13,169 bases of DNA from Bacteroidota bacterium (GTDB lineage: Bacteria > Bacteroidota > Bacteroidia > Bacteroidales > CG2-30-32-10), in contig JAAXXA010000026.1 of the NCBI GenBank assembly GCA_013334735.1, positions 1 to 13,169 on the forward strand. Direction: 5' to 3'. Under the pieces are notes generated by a model. That model made no database searches, was not told the origin of the DNA, and saw only the letters and a list, made by a program, of their open reading frames with translations. Below are positions 6,479-13,169 of the stretch, one piece after another (positions within the stretch are counted from its first letter, which is position 1; each line of letters opens with the position of its first letter). The translations under genes were made by a program, and so were the position numbers.

Positions 6479-7939
6479 TTAAGAAATTTCAGATTTTTTC
6501 ATAATATAATACACGGGAATACCAATAAGGACAATTATAATTCCGGGCCATGTATAGTTTGGCTTACATATCAGGAGATCAATACACATTGCCAAAGCGA
6601 TAACAATATAAAGGATAGGTAAAACGGGATATCCAAAAGCTTTGTATGGGCGTTCTGCATCCGGCTTCTTTTTTCGTAAAATGAAAAGTCCGATTATTGT
6701 AAGAATGTAAAATAGAAGCACCGCAAACACAACGTAGTCGAGCAGATCTCCATATTTTCCCGATAAACATAAAATACTAGCCCAAACACATTGAAATATA
6801 AGCGCAATACCGGGTACAGCAAATTTATTTAAAACAGAAACTTTTTTAAAAAACAATCCGTCCTTTGCCATGGCATAATATACCCGCGCTCCCGAAAGGA
6901 TAAGCCCATTATTACAACCAAATGTGGATATCATAATCAAAACAGCCATAATCACTGCTGCTGCACCGCCAAAAATCTGACTTGCTGCCGCAACTCCAAC
7001 TCTTTCGGACGCGGCAAATTGTATCCCCCTTCCAATTACATCGGTAGCTTCGGGCGAACCTTTTATTGGCAATAATCCAAGGTATGCAATATTCGCTAAA
7101 ATGTAAAGTACTGTAACAATAAGAACGCCCCATAATAAACTGAGAGGAATATTTTTTTTAGGATTTTTGATTTCTCCGGCAATAAAAGTTATGTTGTTCC
7201 ACGCATCACTCGAAAAAACACTGCCTACCATAGCTACTCCTATTGCTGCCATTATTGCTAATCCACTTATATTTTTAATTGAAATTATGTTGTTACTTCC
7301 AACAACTGTGGTTGTTGCCTTCCACATATTATCAAAGTTTTCGCTCCAATAATTAAAATTAAAAGCGACATAAAATCCTATTAATATCAAGCCTGAAAGC
7401 GCCAGTATTTTGGCAACCGTAAAACTTTTTTGTAAAATTTTCCCATTTTTTATCCCTCTGTAATTAATAAATGTAAGCAGGATCAAGCTTGCGATAGCTA
7501 GAAATTGCGCTGCTGAAATCTGAAATCCATTAATATCCAATAAAATATTTTTCTCACTTAACGAAGGTATTAGAACACCTGTGAATTTTGCAAAAGCAAC
7601 CGCAACAGCTGCAATAGTACCCGTTTGAATAACAAGAAATAATGTCCAGCCATATAAAAAACCCACCAACGAATTGTACGATTCCTTAAGATAAACATAT
7701 TGACCCCCTGCTTTAGGCATCATCCCTGCAAGCTCGCCATAGCTGAGAGCCGCTATAATTGTAATAAGTCCGGTGATTAACCAAGTGATCAGGATATAAA
7801 AAGGAGAACCTAGCATTCTGGCTATATCTGAGGTAACTATAAAAATACCTGAGCCTATCATTGAGCCTACAACAATCATTGTGGCATCAAACAATCCAAG
7901 AGATTGTTTAAAAGATTTGTCTAACAATTGTTTCTCCAT
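6479..7939 (-). CDS. APC-superfamily amino acid permease
   Basis: A 486-residue, about 12-TM secondary transporter of the amino acid-polyamine-organocation superfamily, of the LAT/SteT-like type; it moves amino acids across the inner membrane, probably by symport or exchange. The unwound TM1 substrate-binding motif GSMIGSGIF (25-33) is intact, as is ELAGMMPKAGGQYVYL (69-84) after TM2. A second conserved region, MVGSVFSSDAWNNITFIAGEIKNPKKNIP, marks TM6 and the following loop. Length is normal for the family and the protein ends after the last TM with a short KKSEIS tail. The exact substrate cannot be read from sequence. It is monocistronic here, convergent with the ABC permease and divergent from the fibre genes (142-nt gap). 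Confidence 0.93.
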   Translation of the reverse strand: MEKQLLDKSFKQSLGLFDATMIVVGSMIGSGIFIVTSDIARMLGSPFYILITWLITGLITIIAALSYGELAGMMPKAGGQYVYLKESYNSLVGFLYGWTLFLVIQTGTIAAVAVAFAKFTGVLIPSLSEKNILLDINGFQISAAQFLAIASLILLTFINYRGIKNGKILQKSFTVAKILALSGLILIGFYVAFNFNYWSENFDNMWKATTTVVGSNNIISIKNISGLAIMAAIGVAMVGSVFSSDAWNNITFIAGEIKNPKKNIPLSLLWGVLIVTVLYILANIAYLGLLPIKGSPEATDVIGRGIQFAASERVGVAAASQIFGGAAAVIMAVLIMISTFGCNNGLILSGARVYYAMAKDGLFFKKVSVLNKFAVPGIALIFQCVWASILCLSGKYGDLLDYVVFAVLLFYILTIIGLFILRKKKPDAERPYKAFGYPVLPILYIVIALAMCIDLLICKPNYTWPGIIIVLIGIPVYYIMKKSEIS

Positions 7940-8020
7940 TTTATAAATTATTTTTAGGTTATTTTATAAAAATTAGTGGGTAAATTTACATTATTAATAA
8001 ATAAATTTAGCAAAAATTTG

Positions 8021-8028
8021 TACATTTG
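8021..8028 (+). promoter_or_regulatory. Candidate -7 promoter element of the fibre gene cluster
   Basis: TACATTTG is an exact TAnnTTTG match about 54 nt before the ATG at 8082, within the divergent 142-nt region shared with the amino acid permease. No clear TTTG -33 partner is found at the right distance, so this is a half-match. Confidence 0.35.
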
Positions 8029-8081
8029 TTTAATTATTAACCAACTGAGAATTTTAATAGGGTTAATATAAAAAAAAGACC

Positions 8082-9623
8082 ATGAAAAAAAATAAAATTT
8101 CTTTTACTAAAAATATTTTTGCTTATAGAGTAGAATTATTTAAACATGTTTTTTGCTTTTTAATAACTTTCCATTTTTCACTCTTCACTTTGAATTCTTT
8201 TTCTCAGGGAATAGCCATAAACACCAACGGAAATGCAGCAAATAATTCTGCAGTACTTGATATAAGTTCCACAAATCAGGGAATATTAATACCCAGATTA
8301 TCACTGCAAAGCACAACTGATAACACAACTATAACATCAGGTGATACCATTTCGCTTGTAGTATATAACTCTAATGCTTCAATGACAGGAGGTGTGGGGG
8401 GTGGTTTTTACTGGTGGGACGGCACAGTTTGGCGTCCGGTAATATCGCCTGCTGGCGCAGGAACAACTGGGCAGGTATTAACTTCCGGAGGGACGTTACA
8501 AACACCCACTTGGACAACACCAACCACTTATAGCGCAGGAACGGGTTTATCTCTTTCCTCCAATACATTAAACAGTGTGTGGACTAAGAGTGATAATGAT
8601 ATTTATAATAATAACACAGGTAATGTTGGTATAGGGACAATGAGTCCTGCATCCAAACTTGAAATTAGCGGAACAGGAGTACAGATGCGATTAACAGATA
8701 TTGCTAATCAGAATCCTATTCTTAATTTTTATGAAGGCACAACCAGAGCTGCAACCATTGAATCCTATCTGGGAGATTTATGGATAGGAACAAGGCAGAG
8801 TAAAGATATTCTTTTTATAACAAATTCTGTTGAAAATATGCGAATCACCAATGGCGGCAGGGTAGGCATTGGAACATCTGCTCCAAGCAATGCTCTTCAT
8901 ATAGTTTCAAATGCAAACACCGCCAATGTGTACGTTGAAGCATTTGGCGATGGTGGTATAGCTATAAAACCACCATCAGATTTGGGAGGACACTTGTTCT
9001 ATACCTCAAATGCAGCAGGTAATGCATATAGATTTGTGGTGGACAATGCAGGAAACATAAATACAGCAACAGGTACACTTTCAATCAATGGTACAGGAGA
9101 TTCATATTTCATTGGCAATGTAGGCATAGGAACCACCACCCCAAATCAGAAACTAGAGGTAGCCAATTCAGACATATCATCCATTGTTTACCCTTTACGC
9201 TTAACTAATAGCCCCAATGGAGGCACAGGTAGTGGCGTTGGTTTACAGTTTTACGGATGGGATGCCGGTATTGTGGCTGTCTTAGAAACAGTAAGAGCCG
9301 GGAACAATTATAGTCCTGCTTATTTTGCCATAAAAACTTTCGGTGGTAACAATACTGATAATACAAACACTCTTGCTGAACGCCTGCGTATTGATGGTTA
9401 TGGCAACATCGGTATCGGAACATCAAACCCCGGAGTTTCAAACTTGCTAGAGCTGGCATCAACAACTAAAGGATTTGTGATTCCCCGCATGACGAAAGTA
9501 CAGCGTAATGCAATTACGACCAAAGTGGCAGGTATGATGATCTATCAAACTGATAATACACCTGGACTTAGGGTCTATAACGGTTCAAACTGGATGAAAT
9601 TCACTGAAACGACAGATAATTAA
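8082..9623 (+). CDS. Secreted fibre-like protein A with four 'VGIGT..P' repeats
   Basis: 513 residues. A signal peptide with a long n-region ends near residue 41 (SFS, then QGIAINTNG). The first module (about 42-130) is the Bacteroidota surface-protein unit AVLDISSTNQGILIPRLSL ... FYWWDGTVWRPV. After a Gly/Thr/Ser-rich linker come four N(V/I)GIGT-type repeats at about residues 180, 259, 345 and 441, each followed by a KLE/LELA-like segment; phage tail-fibre and long bacterial surface proteins use such units. The C-terminus repeats the first module in another form: LLELASTTKGFVIPRMTKVQRNAI ... YQTDNTPGLRVYNGSNWMKF. No peptidase S74 chaperone domain or type IX sorting domain is recognised. It is first of three co-directional fibre genes. 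Function (adhesion, surface layer) is inference. Confidence 0.8.
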   Translation: MKKNKISFTKNIFAYRVELFKHVFCFLITFHFSLFTLNSFSQGIAINTNGNAANNSAVLDISSTNQGILIPRLSLQSTTDNTTITSGDTISLVVYNSNASMTGGVGGGFYWWDGTVWRPVISPAGAGTTGQVLTSGGTLQTPTWTTPTTYSAGTGLSLSSNTLNSVWTKSDNDIYNNNTGNVGIGTMSPASKLEISGTGVQMRLTDIANQNPILNFYEGTTRAATIESYLGDLWIGTRQSKDILFITNSVENMRITNGGRVGIGTSAPSNALHIVSNANTANVYVEAFGDGGIAIKPPSDLGGHLFYTSNAAGNAYRFVVDNAGNINTATGTLSINGTGDSYFIGNVGIGTTTPNQKLEVANSDISSIVYPLRLTNSPNGGTGSGVGLQFYGWDAGIVAVLETVRAGNNYSPAYFAIKTFGGNNTDNTNTLAERLRIDGYGNIGIGTSNPGVSNLLELASTTKGFVIPRMTKVQRNAITTKVAGMMIYQTDNTPGLRVYNGSNWMKFTETTDN

Positions 9624-9643
9624 GTAAATTACTGTAAGTATAA

Positions 9644-9651
9644 TAATTTTG
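9644..9651 (+). promoter_or_regulatory. Candidate -7 element before fibre gene B
   Basis: TAATTTTG fits TAnnTTTG, about 27 nt before the ATG at 9679 in the 55-nt gap between fibre genes A and B. A -33 box is not seen, so gene B may instead be read through from gene A. Confidence 0.28.
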
Positions 9652-9678
9652 TAAAATATATCCAACAATTTTAAAAAC

Positions 9679-11139
9679 ATGAAAAACATGAAAACAATGA
9701 AAATATTAAAAGTTATAACTGCTGGAATATTTTTTAGTTCAGCATGGTTTATAAATAATACTTATGCTCAAACACCGGCAATTCTTATTGATGGTGTACC
9801 AGCTATGGCTAATATTTCCGCATCTCCTTTTTGGTTGCATGCAGGGCAAACTTTAGCTGCCGGAAACAAAGTAAAATCAATATCAATTTTGGAATATAAC
9901 GTTGTACCTGCAATAGGAGGTGGTAAATCCTTACAGTTTGATAGCATTATTTCAGTAACTACACAACAAACAGTTCTTGCAAATAAAGCATGGAAAATAG
10001 AATCAGTAGCATTAGACACTTCGGCAAGTCAGGGAATACAAGGACCAACAGGACCACAAGGAGCTGCCGGTGCAACAGGTCCGATAGGGTGTACAAATGC
10101 TAATTATTTACTGAAATATAATGGATCAAATGCTGCATGCAGCCAGATATTTGATAATGGAAACAATGTTGGAATTGGTACGACAAATCCAAGTGCATTA
10201 CTAGATTTGGGTTTGGCAGGAACTACATTAGGAGTTATAAGATTAGCAGGGTCTTCTTCCGGTAATGTTTCATTGCAACCTAATGCTGACGCTGGTTTAG
10301 GAATTGTCTTAACTCTACCTGCAACTACAGGAACGCTTGTTACTGGCGGAGGGACTGCTTCAGGAACTAATACAGGTGATCAAATAAATATAAGCGGAAA
10401 TGCAGCAACTGTAACAACTAATGCTAATTTGACAGGGGATATTACTTCGGTAGGAAATGCAACTACCATTGCAGCTAAAGCAGTAACATTGGCAAAGATG
10501 AATGATATGGCTACAGCTTCTTTACTGGGGCGTAATACAGCGGGTACCGGAGTTCCGGAAGTGCTATCAGCGGCTACAGCCAGATCAATCTTGAATGTGG
10601 CTGATGGAGCAACTAATTACACTCATCCGACAGGCGATGGCAACCTCCATGTTCCGGCAACCAGCACAACAAATAATGGTAAAATATTAACTGCGGGAGC
10701 AACTGCCGGTAGTTTATCATGGACTGCAGGAACAACATACCTGCTAACCCCTTCCAGTACGCTACAATTATCGGCAGATGCGACAGCATCGGTAACAGAG
10801 ACATCTTACACTAAAAAGAAAGAAATTGTAGTATGGACAGGGGGTAAAATAAAGGTGAGTTACGATATTTGGGGATCGACTAATTCGGGAACAATGGGAA
10901 GGACTTATGTAAATGGAGTTGCTGTTGGTACTGAAAACTCTAATGCCCAAAATCAACCTGTAAAAACATGTACAGACAACTCAATAACAGTGCAACCGGG
11001 AGATGCTGTGCAGGTTTATATATATAGAACAGGAGATTGTGGAGCATCATGGTGCAGAATGTCGTATGTAAATAATTTTAGAATATACTATGATGTTGAA
11101 GGGCATGTACCAGGAACGGGAATCGTAGTGATTAATTAA
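9679..11139 (+). CDS. Secreted fibre-like protein B, collagen-like and phage tail-fibre modules
   Basis: 486 residues. The signal peptide ends at about Ala30 (NNTYA, then QTP). Met4 and Met7 are alternative starts; all keep the signal peptide. Residues about 31-115 form an unrecognised beta-rich domain (with PFWLHAGQTLAAGNKVKSISILEYN). Residues 119-137 are six collagen-like Gly-X-Y triplets. Then come a Cys pair (138 and about 152; TNANYLLKYNG between) and GNNVGIGTTNP (about 161). The segment at about 233-345 (GNATTIAAKAVTLAKMNDMA, ASLLGRNTAGTG, YTHPTGDGNLHVP at 314-326) resembles repetitive parts of phage tail-fibre proteins. The C-terminal domain (about 354-486) is a predicted beta-sandwich with Cys431, Cys454 and Cys459 and no family I recognise. 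Its role as a surface fibre is inferred. Confidence 0.8.
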   Translation: MKNMKTMKILKVITAGIFFSSAWFINNTYAQTPAILIDGVPAMANISASPFWLHAGQTLAAGNKVKSISILEYNVVPAIGGGKSLQFDSIISVTTQQTVLANKAWKIESVALDTSASQGIQGPTGPQGAAGATGPIGCTNANYLLKYNGSNAACSQIFDNGNNVGIGTTNPSALLDLGLAGTTLGVIRLAGSSSGNVSLQPNADAGLGIVLTLPATTGTLVTGGGTASGTNTGDQINISGNAATVTTNANLTGDITSVGNATTIAAKAVTLAKMNDMATASLLGRNTAGTGVPEVLSAATARSILNVADGATNYTHPTGDGNLHVPATSTTNNGKILTAGATAGSLSWTAGTTYLLTPSSTLQLSADATASVTETSYTKKKEIVVWTGGKIKVSYDIWGSTNSGTMGRTYVNGVAVGTENSNAQNQPVKTCTDNSITVQPGDAVQVYIYRTGDCGASWCRMSYVNNFRIYYDVEGHVPGTGIVVIN

Positions 11140-11234
11140 CAAACTGTAATTTCGAATAAAATAAATCTTTTTTTCAAAGTATTTAAACCACAAAAAATAT
11201 TACAATTCATTATTAGTAAATTAAAGAAGCTTTT

Positions 11235-13169
11235 ATGAAAAACAATTCAATGAGAACTAAAAAAACATTTATGATACAAAAATGTATTGCTTTTGCTTTA
11301 CTTGTTATTAATTGTCAGTTTTTAATTATTTATAGTAATGCGCAAGGTATAGCTATCAACATAACAGGCGCTGCCGCCGATAACTCCGCAATGTTAGATA
11401 TTTCAAGCTCTGTTGCAGGACCCTCTGGAGCAACGGGCAGTAGAATGGGAATCCTTATTCCGCGTATTTCATTGAGTTCTAATTCCGACGTAAGTGGTTT
11501 TAATACACCATTGGCTACAAGTCTTATGGTTTATAACGATGGCGTAAGTGGGCTTTCTCCTGCCGGATTTTATTACTGGAATGGAACTCAATGGATACAA
11601 GCCATGGGACCTCAGGGACCAACAGGTAATAATGGAGCGGCCGGATCCACCGGGGCAACAGGATTACTAGGCACAGGTACAGCGACAGGAAATACAACTT
11701 ACTGGGATGGTTCTCAATGGGCGCTGAATAGTAGTAATATTTACAATGCAGGTGGAAATGTGGGAATAGGGACTACCTCTCCTGAATTTAAACTTACGCT
11801 TGATAAGGGAGCCACTACACCTGATGGTGGAATACTTGCATTAGGAACTTATGGCTCAGGAACAGATTTATCATCAACCGGCGCAGGTTCAAAGCTAATC
11901 TGGTACCCGAAAAAAGGCGCTTTTAGAGCAGGATATGTTGATGGAACTCAATGGAACAATGCTAATATCGGTGATTATTCAACTTCATTGGGACATTGTA
12001 CAAAAGCAAATGGTACTTATTCAGTAGCAATGGGAGATTGGACTACAGCTTCAGGGAATTATTCAATAGCAATGGGATGGGGTACTAAAGCAGTTGGTAC
12101 TTATTCATTAGCAATGGGAAGCGCAACAGAAGCAAATGGACACCTGTCAGTAGCAATGGGATTAAGCTCAGTAGCAAATGGAGAAGCTTCAGTAGCAATA
12201 GGAAGAAGTACTAGAGCAAATGGCTTGTATTCAACAGCAATAGGATATGATAATACGGCAGGAGGAATTGTTTCAGTAGCTATAGGAAATGGAAACACAG
12301 CAAGTGGCAATTTTTCAACAGCATTAGGATTAATAACAACAGCAAGCAGTTATGGTTCTTTTACGTTGGGACGATATAATGTAGGAGGTGGAACAGCAGA
12401 TAGTTGGGTTGATACAGATCCTATTTTTGAAATAGGAATTGGTTCAGGCACAGGAGTTAATGCCGCTAATGCCATGACTGTTTTGAAGAATGGTAATGTA
12501 GGTATTGGAAACATAAACCCTGGTCAAAAACTCACGATCGAGGGTACTATAGGCATATTAGAAAGCGGAACTTCACCAACTTATCATACTATTTTTCAAG
12601 GTGGGAATCAAAATGCAAATATTACATATACTCTACCAGTGGTACAAGCAAGCGCTTCCGGGCAGTTACTTCAAAACGATGGATCAGGAGTTCTTAGCTG
12701 GGCAGCAAGCGGTGTTCCATCGGGCGCAGTTCTGATGTGGGCTGGATTGTTCAATGCCATTCCCTCCGGTTGGCTTTTAGCTGACGGTAGCGCTGTTTCC
12801 AGATCAACATATTCCAATTTGTATAGCGCTATAGGTACCACTTATGGTGTTGGTAATGGATCAACAACATTTAATTTGCCTAAAAGCAGCATGTCTTACG
12901 GAAACAGGTTTCAGGTAGATAACTCTGGTTCGCTCACTACGGGACTCGTTTCATACTGGGATATGGAGGGCAATTCAAATGATCTTTGGGGTTCAAGCAA
13001 TGGCACAAATACTTCAATAACTTTTTCATCTGCGAATGGGAAAATTAGCCAGGGAGCGGGATTTAACGGAAGTTCGAGTAAAATTACTGGAACTGTAACA
13101 ATGCCAACAAGCGCTTATACTGTTTCAGCATGGCTTTATTGGGGAGGAAGTGGCTCTTCAACTTCAAAT
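11235..13169 (+). CDS. Secreted fibre-like protein C: collagen-YadA head-tail collar-LamG (3' end outside window)
   Basis: An open frame of 645 codons from ATG 11235 to the window end without a stop; the C-terminus is missing. The signal peptide ends at about Ala36 (YSNA, then QGIAINITG); Met6 and Met13 are weaker alternative starts. Modules in order: AMLDISSS ... GILIPRISL ... FYYWNGTQW (about 50-122), as in protein A; seven collagen-like Gly-X-Y triplets (125-145); GGNVGIGTTSP (173-183); ten YadA-head 14-residue repeats (246-385); GNVGIGNINP (about 420-429); a phage tail-collar domain (about 494-558, with GAVLMWAG, PSGWLLADG, TYGVGNGSTTFNLP); and the start of a LamG/concanavalin-like domain (from about 570, GLVSYWDMEGNSNDLWG, GAGFNGSSS, YTVSAWLYW). 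YadA heads form left-handed trimeric beta-rolls, so a trimeric surface stalk is likely. A YadA beta-barrel anchor is not visible. Confidence 0.85.
   Translation, partial: MKNNSMRTKKTFMIQKCIAFALLVINCQFLIIYSNAQGIAINITGAAADNSAMLDISSSVAGPSGATGSRMGILIPRISLSSNSDVSGFNTPLATSLMVYNDGVSGLSPAGFYYWNGTQWIQAMGPQGPTGNNGAAGSTGATGLLGTGTATGNTTYWDGSQWALNSSNIYNAGGNVGIGTTSPEFKLTLDKGATTPDGGILALGTYGSGTDLSSTGAGSKLIWYPKKGAFRAGYVDGTQWNNANIGDYSTSLGHCTKANGTYSVAMGDWTTASGNYSIAMGWGTKAVGTYSLAMGSATEANGHLSVAMGLSSVANGEASVAIGRSTRANGLYSTAIGYDNTAGGIVSVAIGNGNTASGNFSTALGLITTASSYGSFTLGRYNVGGGTADSWVDTDPIFEIGIGSGTGVNAANAMTVLKNGNVGIGNINPGQKLTIEGTIGILESGTSPTYHTIFQGGNQNANITYTLPVVQASASGQLLQNDGSGVLSWAASGVPSGAVLMWAGLFNAIPSGWLLADGSAVSRSTYSNLYSAIGTTYGVGNGSTTFNLPKSSMSYGNRFQVDNSGSLTTGLVSYWDMEGNSNDLWGSSNGTNTSITFSSANGKISQGAGFNGSSSKITGTVTMPTSAYTVSAWLYWGGSGSSTSN
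11970..12389 (+). repeat. Ten 42-bp tandem repeats coding YadA-head units
   Basis: Inside fibre gene C, ten in-frame 42-bp units encode the 14-residue pattern G-x-x-S-x-A-(M/I/L)-G-x-x-x-x-A-x, for example GTYSVAMGDWTTAS and GNYSIAMGWGTKAV. The last unit is degenerate. Recurrent DNA words such as TCAGTAGCAATGGGA are shared between units, so copy number could change by slippage or recombination. Confidence 0.85.

Noticed and set aside
6912..7133. Minus-strand ORF inside the amino acid permease
   Set aside because: Out-of-frame shadow of a clear 12-TM transporter; Cys/Tyr/Ser-rich translation with no family features.
12101..12310. Minus-strand ORF across the repeats
   Set aside because: It is the antisense shadow of the YadA-head repeats, which explains its own periodic protein.
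11970..12389. CRISPR array
   Set aside because: The 42-bp periodicity is in frame within an open coding sequence and encodes YadA-head repeats; there are no unique spacers between identical repeats.
8082..13169. A prophage tail module
   Set aside because: Collar, fibre and 'VGIGT' motifs are phage-like, but all three proteins have signal peptides and no capsid, tail tube, terminase, integrase or lysis genes are present.

Overview
The window looks like a chromosomal segment of a Bacteroidota bacterium, probably an uncultured Bacteroidia-like or Flavobacteriia-like lineage. It is AT-rich, and most starts sit in A-rich leaders without a clear Shine-Dalgarno. Matches to the Bacteroidota -7 element TAnnTTTG precede several genes. 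The protein content also fits: FISUMP-domain lipoprotein-like or secreted proteins, 'LDISST..G.LIPR' surface proteins and an mreBCD cluster of Bacteroidota type. I see no rRNA, tRNA, CRISPR array, transposase or integrase.

Layout. (1) Positions 1-1777, + strand: two tandem FISUMP paralogues. The first is cut by the window edge; the second is complete, with a signal peptide, a fibronectin type III-like domain and a FISUMP domain. (2) Positions 1882-4308, - strand: mreB-mreC-mreD, the rod-shape/elongasome cluster, with mreC and mreD overlapping by 8 nt. The usual next genes, mrdA (PBP2) and rodA, are absent; the FISUMP pair lies there instead, in convergent orientation. (3) Positions 4309-4994: a 686-nt divergent intergenic region with a 9-bp-arm palindrome near mreB and a GGTAATC-type repeat/hairpin. 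(4) Positions 4995-6260, +: a MacB/FtsX-type ABC permease with no ATPase beside it. (5) Positions 6479-7939, -: an APC-superfamily amino acid permease. (6) Positions 8082-13169, +: three consecutive large secreted fibre-like proteins (called A, B and C below), the last running off the window end. They are built from modules known in phage tail fibres and trimeric adhesins: 'NVGIGT..P' repeats, short collagen-like Gly-X-Y stretches, ten YadA-head 14-residue repeats, a phage tail-collar domain and a LamG/concanavalin-like domain.

How they fit together. The mre genes and the two permeases are housekeeping or transport functions. The two flanks are accessory surface-protein loci. The three fibre genes share orientation, signal peptides with a predicted N-terminal Gln after cleavage, and related modules, so they plausibly form one family of cell-surface fibres or adhesins made together. 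No phage structural genes and no secretion machinery are visible, so export route and function remain inference. The most unusual item is fibre gene C (11235 to the window end), which combines collagen-like, YadA-head, tail-collar and LamG modules behind a signal peptide.
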